Assembly: GCF_009649815.1 (NCBI RefSeq)
Contig: NZ_WJIC01000002.1
Span: 496,001 to 560,000 of the forward strand
Length of the DNA: 64,000 bases
Direction of reading: 5' to 3'
DNA from: Nocardia sp. SYP-A9097
Lineage (GTDB): Bacteria; Actinomycetota; Actinomycetes; Mycobacteriales; Mycobacteriaceae
Part shown: positions 47,501 through 55,284 of the stretch, one piece after another
Layout of the letters: each line of letters opens with the position of its first letter
Position numbering within the stretch: position 1 is the first letter of the stretch
Position numbers and translations under genes: made by a program
Notes under the pieces: generated by a model
Told to the model about the DNA's origin: nothing
Databases searched by the model: none
What the model saw: only the letters and a program-made list of their open reading frames with translations

Positions 47501-50500
47501 CGCCGAACAGCTCACGCACACCGATACGGCAACCCAGATCACCGCTGATCCGCGCCGCCACCCGGGTGGCGATCAGGCTGTTGCCACCGAGGGCGAAGAA
47601 ATCGTCATCCAGGCCGAGGCCCTCGCGCTCGAGCACCTCGCCGAAGACCCGGGCCACCGACTGCTCCACCACCGACACCGGCGCGCGATACACCGTGACA
47701 ATCGGCTCCGGAGCGGGCAGCGCCCGGCGGTCCAACTTGCCGGACGCATTGAGCGGCAACGCATCCAGCACCACATAGGCGGACGGGACCATGTAGGAGG
47801 GCAGTGCGGCCGCAGCGGCGGTGCGCAACTGGGCCACATCCATCGAAATAGGCTGGGCGGCGGACTCGGCGGGGCGGGCGGGGACCAGGTATGCGACCAG
47901 CTGCTCGTCTCGGACCACCACCACGGCCTGGTGCACGAAATCCTGTGCGGCCAGCACGGTTTCGATCTCACCGAGCTCGATGCGCAGACCACGCAGCTTG
48001 ACCTGGAAATCGGTGCGCTCGAGGTACACCAGCTCACCCTGGGCGGTCCAGCGCACCAGATCGCCGGTGCGGTACATCAATTCACCCGTGGCGCTGAGCC
48101 CAGCGGGCGCGGCGAAGGGATCGGCGACGAAGCGCTCCGCGGTCAATCCCGGTCGCGCCACGTAGCCCCGGGCGAGCTGAACCCCCGACAGATACAGCTC
48201 ACCCGGAGTCCCTACGGGAACCGGCCGTAAACGTGAATCAAGCACGTACAGCCGGGTATTGGATACGGGTGCGCCGATCGGCACCACCTCGGTATCCAAG
48301 TCTGTGACCTCATGGAAGGTGACGTCGACCGCCGCCTCCGTGGGGCCGTACAAATTGTGCAACCGCGCACCGGTCAGCGCCCGCAGGCGCTGCGCCGTCG
48401 CGGCCGGCAACGCCTCACCGGAGGCGAACACCAAACGCAGGCGAATATCCCGCGCCGACGCCGTGACCAGCTCACCGAGGAACACGGCCAGCATGGCGGG
48501 CACGAAGTGCGCGACCGTAACCTGCTCGCGGACAATGGTTTCGGCCAGGTAGCCGGGATCGCGATGGCCGTCCGGCGTCGCGACGACGAGCGTCGCGCCG
48601 ATCTGCAACGGCCAGAAGAACTCCCACACCGACACATCGAAGGTGGCCGGAGTCTTCTGCAGCACAACATCATCGGCATTGAGCCCGTACTCGGACTGCA
48701 TCCACGCCAGCCGGTTCACAATCCCGCGATGCGTCACCGCGACGCCCTTGGGCAGACCGGTCGACCCCGAGGTGAAGATGACATAGGCGGTATTCGAAGC
48801 CCGCAGTGGCGCAAGCCGTTCCGACGCGGCCAGCGGCGCGCTCGAGTATCCGTCCAGCGCCAGTTCGTCCAGTACGAGCACCGGTGCGCCGAACTCGACG
48901 GCGGGCCGATCGGCGGCGCCGGTCAGCACCACGGCCGGGCGCGCGGTCGCCACAATGTGCGCGGTGCGATCGGCCGGATGATCCGGGTCCAGCGGCACAT
49001 ACGCCGCGCCCGCCGCCTGCACGGCGTACAGCGCCGTCACCAGCTCCGGCGAGCGGCGCAAATGCAGCGCCACCAGCGTCTCCGGGCCGACACCCAGTGA
49101 AATGAGATGCCGCGCAAGTCGATTCACCCGGCCGGAGAGCTGTGCGTAGGTCAGTACGACGGCCGGTTCCCCGGCGTACCGCAGCGCGACCGCCGTCGGC
49201 GTCCGCGCGGCCTGCGCCGCGAACATGGATACCAGCGTCGCCTCGGCGGGCACCGGCGGCTCCGCCTCGGCGAAGTCACGGGCGGTGTCATTCCAAATCC
49301 GCAGGCTCACTTCGCGTTCCAGCTCGGTGATGACCGGCACCGCGGCCAGCGGCGTGGCCGGATCCAGCTCCAGCAGTCGCTCCAGGAAACCGGTGAAGCG
49401 CGCGTGCTGCCGCGCCAGATCGTCACTGCCGTAGAGGTTCGGATTGGCCTCCAGCTCCAGATGCACCTGATCGCTGTCGGCGTAGTACACCTGCAGACTC
49501 AGATCCTCGACCGGACCGGTGGTGAGCACGTGATATCGCGCGGTCGCCGACCCCAGGGGCAGTGCCAGATCGAAGAGCATGAAATTGGCGAGCGGCCCGA
49601 ACAGCGCGCGCCGGGTCTGCTGCCCGTCACGATCGGCGTCCCGGCGAATGTCCTCATGCCGATACCGCTGGTGGTGCAGCGCATTCGACAATTCGAGCCG
49701 GGCGCCGGCCAGCAGGTCACCCCAGCTGGCGTCGTCACCGACGGCCAGCCGCAGCGGCACGATATTGGAGAGCATGCCCGCCGACCGCCGGGTGTACTCA
49801 TCGGTGCGCGCCGTCACCGGCAGACTGAGCACCACTTCGCGCTGATCGGTGAGCCGGGCCAGGTACGCGCCGAAGGCCGCCAGCAGCACCACCGCGGTCT
49901 TCGAATCAGTCTCGCGGGCAACCTGATTCACCCGGTCCAGCACCCTCTGCGGCAGCTGCCGCCCGAACCGCAGATTGGCCGGAGCGGCCGCGGCGGTACG
50001 GCGATCCAGGGTGGTGGCCTCCAGACCGAGCACCCGATCGGCCCAGTACCGGCGATCCTCGGCGAACTCCGCACTCGCCCGGTACCGCTGCTCGGACTCG
50101 ACCAGCACCGACATGTCGCCGGGCTCGATCATCGTGGGTTCACCACCGGTGACCAGCGCGTTGTAGCGCTCGGCAATACGCATGGTGATGGTAAGCGCGC
50201 CGTATCCGTCCAACAGGATGTGATGGCAGCGCAGGTAGAAGAAGTACCGCTGGTCGCCGACCCGCAGCACCGCACCGGCGAAGAGCCGATCGTGCAGCAG
50301 ATCCGCGGGGGCGGAGAAGTCGGCGTGCATCCAATCCCGTGCGGCGGCAACGGGATCGGCCTCGCCGCGCAGATCCAGGTACGGAACCGGTATGGGCAGA
50401 GTGGGATCCACGATCTGCCGGGGCTGCCCGTCGACCTCGATCAACCGCACCACCACGGCCTGGAATTCACGAATGGCCGCGCCACAAGCGGTTTCGAGCG

Positions 50501-50687
50501 CGGCGGCATCGAGATCGCCGTGCACGTCCACGTACTGCGCGACATTGATCGGCACATCCGGATCGAGCAACTGGGCGTACCAGAGGCCGAGCTGACCGGG
50601 AGTGAGTTCGAAGGCCGCGGGCGCGGGCGCACTGCCCACCGCCCGATCGCTGCCCGGTCCGAAACCACCCAACTCCGTACCCTGCAC
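32568..50687 (-). CDS. Giant NRPS subunit 1: five C-A-T modules plus C6
   Basis: A 6039-aa protein starting at GTG 50687, with GAGGAGG about six bases upstream. Domains: C1 (about 26-450, HHILLDG at H155-H156), A1, T1 (S1037); then C-A-T modules with T serines at about 2145, 3206, 4307 and 5406; then C6 (about 5460-5890, HHISTDG) and a docking-like tail (about 5946-6039). C1 is of the divergent starter type ([30 protein letters not shown]), as in NRPSs whose first residue is N-acylated, so a lipopeptide is likely. My eye-read A codes: A1 DVWHFSLVDK (Ser), A2 DIAAAGAVIK (unknown), A3 DFWNIGMVHK (Thr), A4 Ser, A5 DLWHLILVSK (unknown, same as A13). No E, MT, Cy or TE domain is present. C6 must work with A6-T6 on the next protein, so module 6 is split. 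The stop overlaps the next start (TGATG), giving tight coupling and equal subunit levels. A5 carries an in-frame insertion (see 35832). Confidence 0.9.
32571..32852 (-). other. C-terminal docking-like domain of NRPS subunit 1
   Basis: The last 94 residues or so follow C6 and an Ala/Pro/Ser linker. They align by eye with the N-terminus of subunit 2 at nearly half of positions, sharing LPxLI, AVxHG, AMGxA and PEALVxV. Both look like truncated A-domain N-terminal parts without the core A3-A10 motifs, so they cannot adenylate. A role in docking is inferred from position and pairing. Confidence 0.6.
35832..35847. repeat. Copy of an intergenic repeat motif inside A5 of NRPS subunit 1
   Basis: The 16 bases GCCGGGATGACGGGGG occur here inside the A5 coding sequence and again, exactly, at 52866-52881 in the intergenic repeat block. 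In the protein this part forms an extra loop ([19 protein letters not shown]) of roughly 15-20 residues before the RIDEL strand, which the other twelve A domains lack. It looks like an in-frame insertion of a dispersed repeat. Confidence 0.5.
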
Positions 50688-50903
50688 CAGAGCCTCCTCG
50701 ATTTGCCCGAATTGCTATGTGGCCGAACGCTTTCGGGCATCGCGAAATAGACCTGGGCAGGCCGGTGGGTACCGGCCGCCAGGTCGCGGAAAACCGCATT
50801 GCCCTGGGGGATTCGACGAATGCGCGGCGTCGGGGATGACGCTTCCGCGCGTGATTTCAACTAGTGCTCATACCGGCCGGGTTGCCCGTCGTATCTCGGC
50901 CGG

Positions 50904-50932
50904 GATGCGGAGGCCTCCGGGTCATCCGCATC
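50904..50932. promoter_or_regulatory. Inverted repeat in the NRPS leader
   Basis: Perfect 8-bp arms GATGCGGA (50904-50911) and TCCGCATC (50925-50932) are separated by 13 bp. A nested perfect palindrome GGAGGCCTCC lies at 50909-50918. It could be an operator or two mutually exclusive RNA hairpins in the leader. Confidence 0.45.
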
Positions 50933-51073
50933 GGGTTGTCGTGCTGTCTTCGCTCCTCCAACTTCACTGCCGAACGCTGCCCACCCGACTGGCGTGGACG
51001 ATGCCCTGTCACCTGCATCACATGGATGCCGGTCCATGCATTGCGAAGACTAGGGGCAAAGTGAATAAAACGG

Positions 51074-51095
51074 AACTTTTTCCCGAAAAAAAGTT
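51074..51095. promoter_or_regulatory. AT-rich inverted repeat upstream of the NRPS operon
   Basis: Arms AACTTTTT (51074-51081) and AAAAAGTT (51088-51095) enclose six bases. It lies between the regulator stop (51204) and the NRPS start. With no GC stem it is a poor terminator but a plausible protein-binding site for the adjacent GAF-winged-helix regulator. Confidence 0.4.
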
Positions 51096-51203
51096 GGACG
51101 AGCGTCTAGTTGGTTTCAGAGATTACGCTTCAACCGCGAAGAATGTGGGTGCAACCACACGTCAGAGCCCCGGTGTGACCGGGCGCACTTTCGGGTTCGA
51201 AGA

Positions 51204-52556
51204 CTATGAGTCGAAACGTTGCATCTGCGTTGCATCGGCGCCCAGACGCCGATCGAGCACGCGGATCTTCGCCTCGATCTGCGAATACAGCGGAGACTCC
51301 CGGTCAACCGTGGCACGATAGGCCGCCCACGCGGCCGCATCGTCCCGGCCTTCCGCACCCGCGGTCCACTTGCTCAGGACGGCGGCTTCACCGGAACGCA
51401 ACACGGCGGTGCGCAACCGCACCCGCAATTCATCGCGAATGTCTATAACTCCCGGCGCATTCGAGCGCGGCAGGGCCGGACCCGCGTACAGCCGCACGGC
51501 CGCGTCGACGTCCCCGGAATCGAGGGCGGCGCGCAGAGCCTCCACATCCGTGGCGACCGGAACCCGCAAACGGTAAGGGCGCGAACCGAACACATTCGGG
51601 CCCACCACCGAGCGCAGACGCGACATGGCGGCACGAATCGTAGCGTTGTCCAGATCCGCGTCATCGAGCAGTAGGGCCAAGTGATCGGCGGACAACCCCT
51701 CGGGGTGCTCTGCCAGCAGCAATAGGATCTCGGCATGGCGCTGCGACAACGGAACTCGCTCACCCGCCACCGTCAACTGCGGCTGACCCAGGCCCAGCAC
51801 CTCCAGACCCAGCCGCTCCGGCATGGGCGCATTCGCACCCGACCGGCGATCATGGCCTGAACGAACCGCCGCCAGAAGGAGATCCATCTCCGCCGCCGTC
51901 GCCGCCGCTTTGACCAGAGCCAGGATCTCCGGGCGCGCGACCCGCACCCCACCCGCGATCATGAGCACACCCACCAGACGGCCGTCCGGATCATGAACGG
52001 GCGCAGCCGCTCCGGTGATCTGATGGATGCGATGCAGGAAATGTTCCGGTCCGTGGATCCAAGCCGCCCGGCCGGTACGCACCACCAAACCCACCGCATT
52101 GGTGCCGACGCGGCGCTCGCTCAGGTCATTGCCCTCACGCAAACCGGCCTCGGCGGCCGCCTGCACCCGATCCGAATTGCCGTGCACCGACAGCACCCGG
52201 CCGAACTGATCGGCCACCACCACGATCAGACCCGTACTGGTGGCATCACGCAGCAGCAACTTGTCCACCAGCGGCATGACAGCCGCGATCGGATGGGCGT
52301 CGCGATAACGCTCCAGATCAGCGCCGCGCAGTCCGCGACTGTCGTTGTCGTCCATGGGATCGACGCCGCCGCGCACACTGCGCAGCCACGACTCGAGCAC
52401 CATCGGTCGCAACAAACCAGGCAGCTGACCCAATTGTTCGCCGCCCACACTGAGATATCCGTGGGCTTGCGCGGCATAGGCCTCGAGCGCACCCAACTGA
52501 GTGCCCGGTTCGGCACCGTGCTGCGGACTGCTCCCACCTGCGAGATTGCTGACCAT
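51204..52556 (-). CDS. GAF-domain regulator with C-terminal winged helix, likely NRPS cluster regulator
   Basis: A 450-aa protein. The N-terminal part (about 30-240) matches the sensor region of AcoR-type regulators: a helical lead-in (VLESWLRSVRGGVDP) and a GAF-like domain (TGLIVVVADQFGRVLSVHGN, LSERRVGTNAVGLVVRTGRA, GAAAPVHDPDGRLVGVLMIA). There is no sigma-54 AAA+ domain and no Fis helix. Instead, residues of about 275-365 form an OmpR/SARP-like winged helix (VPLSQRHAEILLLLAEHPEG, then NATIRAAMSRLRSVVG and YRLRVPVATDVEALRAAL), followed by a helical tail. ATG 52556 is preceded by AGAAAGG; an upstream extension to 52637 is unlikely. It lies directly upstream of the NRPS operon on the same strand, so it probably senses a small ligand and controls that operon; this is inferred from position. 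Confidence 0.8.
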   Translation of the reverse strand: MVSNLAGGSSPQHGAEPGTQLGALEAYAAQAHGYLSVGGEQLGQLPGLLRPMVLESWLRSVRGGVDPMDDNDSRGLRGADLERYRDAHPIAAVMPLVDKLLLRDATSTGLIVVVADQFGRVLSVHGNSDRVQAAAEAGLREGNDLSERRVGTNAVGLVVRTGRAAWIHGPEHFLHRIHQITGAAAPVHDPDGRLVGVLMIAGGVRVARPEILALVKAAATAAEMDLLLAAVRSGHDRRSGANAPMPERLGLEVLGLGQPQLTVAGERVPLSQRHAEILLLLAEHPEGLSADHLALLLDDADLDNATIRAAMSRLRSVVGPNVFGSRPYRLRVPVATDVEALRAALDSGDVDAAVRLYAGPALPRSNAPGVIDIRDELRVRLRTAVLRSGEAAVLSKWTAGAEGRDDAAAWAAYRATVDRESPLYSQIEAKIRVLDRRLGADATQMQRFDS

Positions 52557-52960
52557 TTGCCTTTCTTTCCGAACCCAAAGAGTACCTACGGGGTCCCGCA
52601 CACAGCTACGAAGCCGTTGCTTTGTCCCGCAGGTCACACCCGAAACCGAGGCTCGCAGAATGTGAGCCCCGTCTATTTCTGATGTGCGACATGCCCGGCC
52701 CTTACGGTGTACGGCCGAGCCAGAGGACGATAGCGGCCCGCCCGCACCGGGCGATCATCGGCGCGGCGGTTGCCAAGGGCGAGTGCGACTTTCCGGCATT
52801 CGAGGGGCGGGGCACCGCGGGCGTGGATCCCGGCCGAAAGCATGCCGGGATGACGAAGGGCGCAGGCCGGGATGACGGGGGCCAGGCCGGGATGACGGGC
52901 CGGATGGCAGGTCGGATGACTGGTCGGGGACAGGTACCGGATGGTGGGCGGTTCGCGGAA
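52557..52960. other. 404-bp intergenic region with repeats
   Basis: No gene is supported here. The part next to 52557 must hold the promoter of the GAF regulator. The remainder carries short imperfect repeats (52830-52930) and lies beyond the stop of mftF. The plus-strand frames open across it have Arg-rich, unnatural composition. Confidence 0.5.
52830..52930. repeat. Short tandem-like repeats GCCGGGATGAC
   Basis: The motif (G)CCGGGATGACG recurs at about 52845, 52867 and 52887, with degenerate copies (CCGGATGGC, GTCGGATGACTGG) up to about 52925 at 15-22 bp intervals. One exact 16-base copy also occurs inside the NRPS gene at 35832. It resembles dispersed intergenic repeats of actinobacteria. 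Confidence 0.6.
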
Positions 52961-54361
52961 TCAGTTGGGCGGCAAGGTCGGTCGCAGGGCGGCCGCATCG
53001 CGGAGTTTGGCCGCACCCCACCACAGGCCGGTGCCGTAGGCGACATCTTCCAGGCGCTTGCACAGCACGTAGCGGGTCGGGTCGAGGCTGCCCGCCTCGC
53101 GGTGGATGAACCAGTCTGCCAGGCCGTCCGCCACCGCGATCGTCACCGCCAGATGACGGATACGGCGCGAGCACAGCATGCCCAGCAGGGTCACCGGCCA
53201 GTAATGGCGGCACAGCGAAGAGGCCAGCCGCCACATGCCGCCCGAGAAACCGCGCGCCATATATATCGCGGAGACCCGCGTCGGATTGTCGAGCTCGGCG
53301 AAGACCCGGCGCAGCCGGAACAGGGTCAGGATCAGCGTCACGACGCCGCCCGCCGCACCCCAGCGGGTGAGCGTGCCGAACAGCAGCGCCGTCACCGCCG
53401 TCCAGATCGGAATCGACAACGGCGACGCCATACCCGCATGCCGCTGCCCCAGCGGAGCCACCCCGGTGCCGTGGGTCACCTTGTGCGCGAACCACTTTCG
53501 CAGCGAAACCGGATTACTGTGCGCCACCCGGGCGGCCGGTTCATAACGCAACCGCCACCCGGCGCGATCGAGCCGCCAGCACAGATCGATATCCCCGCCC
53601 GCCGCCATGGCCTCGTCGAAACCGCCCTCGGCGAGCAAGGCGAGCCGGCGCACCAGCAGCGCGGTACTCGGCACATACGGCACCGGACCGTGCGCCTGCA
53701 CCGCCGACTCCCGGCGACCACGATGCAGCGAACCACGGGTGTGCTCATACCGCGCCAGCAGCGTCGAATCCGGATCCATGGCCAGAATGCGCGGGGCCAC
53801 CAGCGCCACCTTCGGATCGCTGAAATGCCCGAGCATGACCTCCAGCCAACCCGTGCGCGGCACCACATCCGGATCCAGGAACGCCACGAATTCAGTGGCG
53901 GCGCACCGCAATCCGAAGTTCCTGGCCGCCGCCGGGCCGTGCCGCCGGTCACGGCGCAGCACCGTCACCCGGCAGCGATTGCCGCGCGCGGGCGGAATCA
54001 GCACCGGCCGATCCGAACCGTCATCCACCACGATCACCGTGTAGCCGCGCAGCGCCGAGAGCAGCCGGGTCAGGCCATCCGGGTCATTGTGCACCGGGAC
54101 GATGACGGTGACATCCTCCAGCGAAGGCAGCAGCCGCGGCCGCGGATTCGCCACCCCGGAATCGAGTAGACGTCTGGCAACCCGAGCGGACGTGGGGTCG
54201 GTCACCTCGAGGTACCCGTCACCGATCATGGCCGCAGCCTCCGGCGCTAAGCGGAGCAACCTGTTCGGCGAGCCGCCGACCAGGAACCTTCCGCCGGAGT
54301 AAGTGCGCACCCTGGGATCGATCCGCACCCCGAAACCATCGGGAAGGCGATCATGGCGCAT
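52961..54361 (-). CDS. mftF: Mycofactocin system glycosyltransferase MftF
   Basis: A 466-aa protein of the usual MftF length. It has the characteristic N-terminus (LPDGFGVRIDPRVRTYSGGR, then FLVGGSPNRLLRLAP). A GT-A fold glycosyltransferase 2 domain follows (about 85-320: VTVIVPVHNDPDGL, VIVVDDGSD, FLDPDVVPRTGWLE with a D-x-D, and GGDIDLCWRLDRAGW). The C-terminal part (about 320-440) is hydrophobic. MftF adds beta-1,4-glucose units to premycofactocin, the peptide-derived redox cofactor. The rest of the mft operon (mftA-E) is not in this window; whether it lies elsewhere cannot be told. The start at 54361 has AGGA immediately adjacent, so a leaderless mRNA or a different start is possible. Confidence 0.85.
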   Translation of the reverse strand: MRHDRLPDGFGVRIDPRVRTYSGGRFLVGGSPNRLLRLAPEAAAMIGDGYLEVTDPTSARVARRLLDSGVANPRPRLLPSLEDVTVIVPVHNDPDGLTRLLSALRGYTVIVVDDGSDRPVLIPPARGNRCRVTVLRRDRRHGPAAARNFGLRCAATEFVAFLDPDVVPRTGWLEVMLGHFSDPKVALVAPRILAMDPDSTLLARYEHTRGSLHRGRRESAVQAHGPVPYVPSTALLVRRLALLAEGGFDEAMAAGGDIDLCWRLDRAGWRLRYEPAARVAHSNPVSLRKWFAHKVTHGTGVAPLGQRHAGMASPLSIPIWTAVTALLFGTLTRWGAAGGVVTLILTLFRLRRVFAELDNPTRVSAIYMARGFSGGMWRLASSLCRHYWPVTLLGMLCSRRIRHLAVTIAVADGLADWFIHREAGSLDPTRYVLCKRLEDVAYGTGLWWGAAKLRDAAALRPTLPPN

Positions 54362-54391
54362 TCCTGGAATGCTAGGTCAGCACACGCTCAG

Positions 54392-54427
54392 CAATCATGA
54401 TTGGCGCGCCGCTCGCTATCCGGATAG
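54392..54427. promoter_or_regulatory. Cluster of palindromes between mftF and tetR
   Basis: Two perfect 12-bp palindromes, CAATCATGATTG (54392-54403) and CTATCCGGATAG (54416-54427), lie 24 bp apart centre to centre. GGCGCGCC (54403-54410) lies between them. They sit in the divergent region between mftF and the TetR gene and are candidate operators for that TetR protein. Confidence 0.45.
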
Positions 54428-54572
54428 TCCGGTAAGTCCGTGCGCTCCACCCACAGCGGAACCGCCGCCACACCCGGCGCTCTAGACTGCGGAGGCAGAA
54501 AAACCGGCAGGTGAACAGGCAGGGGACGGAAATCCGGACCCACGATGCCGACCGAAGAGTGCTCGAGGTGGT

Positions 54573-55211
54573 ATGGGAGTCGGACGCATGCAGACAAGCG
54601 GGGGCGGGAGCAGCACTCTCTCCGAAGCGGAGATCGTCGAAGCCGCCCTGCGGGTGGTCCGCCAGGACGGCGTGGAGAAACTCTCCATGCGCCGGCTCTC
54701 CCGCGAACTCGGTGTCTCACCGATGGCCCCGTACTACTACGTCGCGGACAAACGCGAGCTACTCGACCTGGTCGCCACCGCCGCACTCACCGGAGTACGC
54801 AAGCCGCCACCGGAATTCGGGCCCTGGCAGCTGCGACTGCGCGACCTCATCGATCAGATCGACGATAAATTGCGCCGCCACCCCGGACTCGGCGACGTCC
54901 TCATCGAACAGATGCTGGGCAAACAGCTCGACCTGATCGCCGCGGTGATGGAGATACTCTTCGACGCCGGATTCGACGAACGCAATGTGCTCGCGGCCTA
55001 CGCGACCATCCACACCTACCTCTTCGGGCGCAGCAAGGTGAATCCGCGCGACCGCGGGGCACTCCAGGATCGGGCCCTGCCCGAGGCCGTCGAGCGGGCC
55101 ATGAAACACCTGGGCGACCTGCGCGGGAAGTACTCGTACGACTTCTCGATGGATGTGCTGGTGGCCGGTCTCGAGGCTCAGCTTGTCCGGCAGCAAGACA
55201 GCCACGTATAG
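54573..55211 (+). CDS. TetR/AcrR-family regulator
   Basis: A 212-aa protein with an N-terminal TetR helix-turn-helix (about residues 17-64: EIVEAALRVVRQDGVEKLSM, then ELGVSPMAPYYYVADKRELL). A helical ligand domain follows (LIDQIDDKLRRHPGLGDVLI, ending KYSYDFSMDVLVAGLEAQL). The ATG at 54573 has GAGG close upstream; the ATG at 54588 (GGAG at better spacing) would shorten it by five residues. It diverges from mftF and lies 73 bp upstream of kshB on the same strand, so it may be transcribed with kshB or regulate a neighbour. Ligand unknown. It is not obviously KstR itself. Confidence 0.85.
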   Translation: MGVGRMQTSGGGSSTLSEAEIVEAALRVVRQDGVEKLSMRRLSRELGVSPMAPYYYVADKRELLDLVATAALTGVRKPPPEFGPWQLRLRDLIDQIDDKLRRHPGLGDVLIEQMLGKQLDLIAAVMEILFDAGFDERNVLAAYATIHTYLFGRSKVNPRDRGALQDRALPEAVERAMKHLGDLRGKYSYDFSMDVLVAGLEAQLVRQQDSHV

Positions 55212-55213
55212 TG

Positions 55214-55235
55214 AAACTAGAACACGTTCTAGTTT
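55214..55235. promoter_or_regulatory. KstR-type operator in front of kshB
   Basis: Perfect 10-bp arms AAACTAGAAC and GTTCTAGTTT are separated by AC. This fits the published KstR consensus TnnAACnnGTTnnA, the cholesterol-responsive TetR repressor of mycobacteria and rhodococci. It lies three bases past the tetR stop and 50 bp upstream of kshB, an ideal place for repression. Confidence 0.8.
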
Positions 55236-55284
55236 GGGCACACTGGGCCGGGATCCCACACCGCGCCGGGTTCGAGAGGACACT

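Larger units (their letters stand above)
50688..51203. promoter_or_regulatory. 516-bp leader/promoter region of the NRPS operon
   Basis: No protein gene is supported here. The region must contain the NRPS promoter, read leftwards, and the 3' end of the upstream regulator. It holds an inverted repeat at 50904-50932 and an AT-rich inverted repeat at 51074-51095. The AT-rich patch at 51055-51100 stands out in otherwise GC-rich DNA and is the best place for promoter or regulator binding. Any transcript from there has a leader of roughly 350 nt. Confidence 0.5.

Noticed and set aside
50862..50936. Possible 24-codon leader peptide upstream of the NRPS (minus strand, starting MRMTRRPPHPG)
   Set aside because: The nearest ribosome-like GGAGGAG is more than 20 bases from the ATG, and the frame overlaps the inverted repeat. 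No amino-acid bias suggests attenuation.
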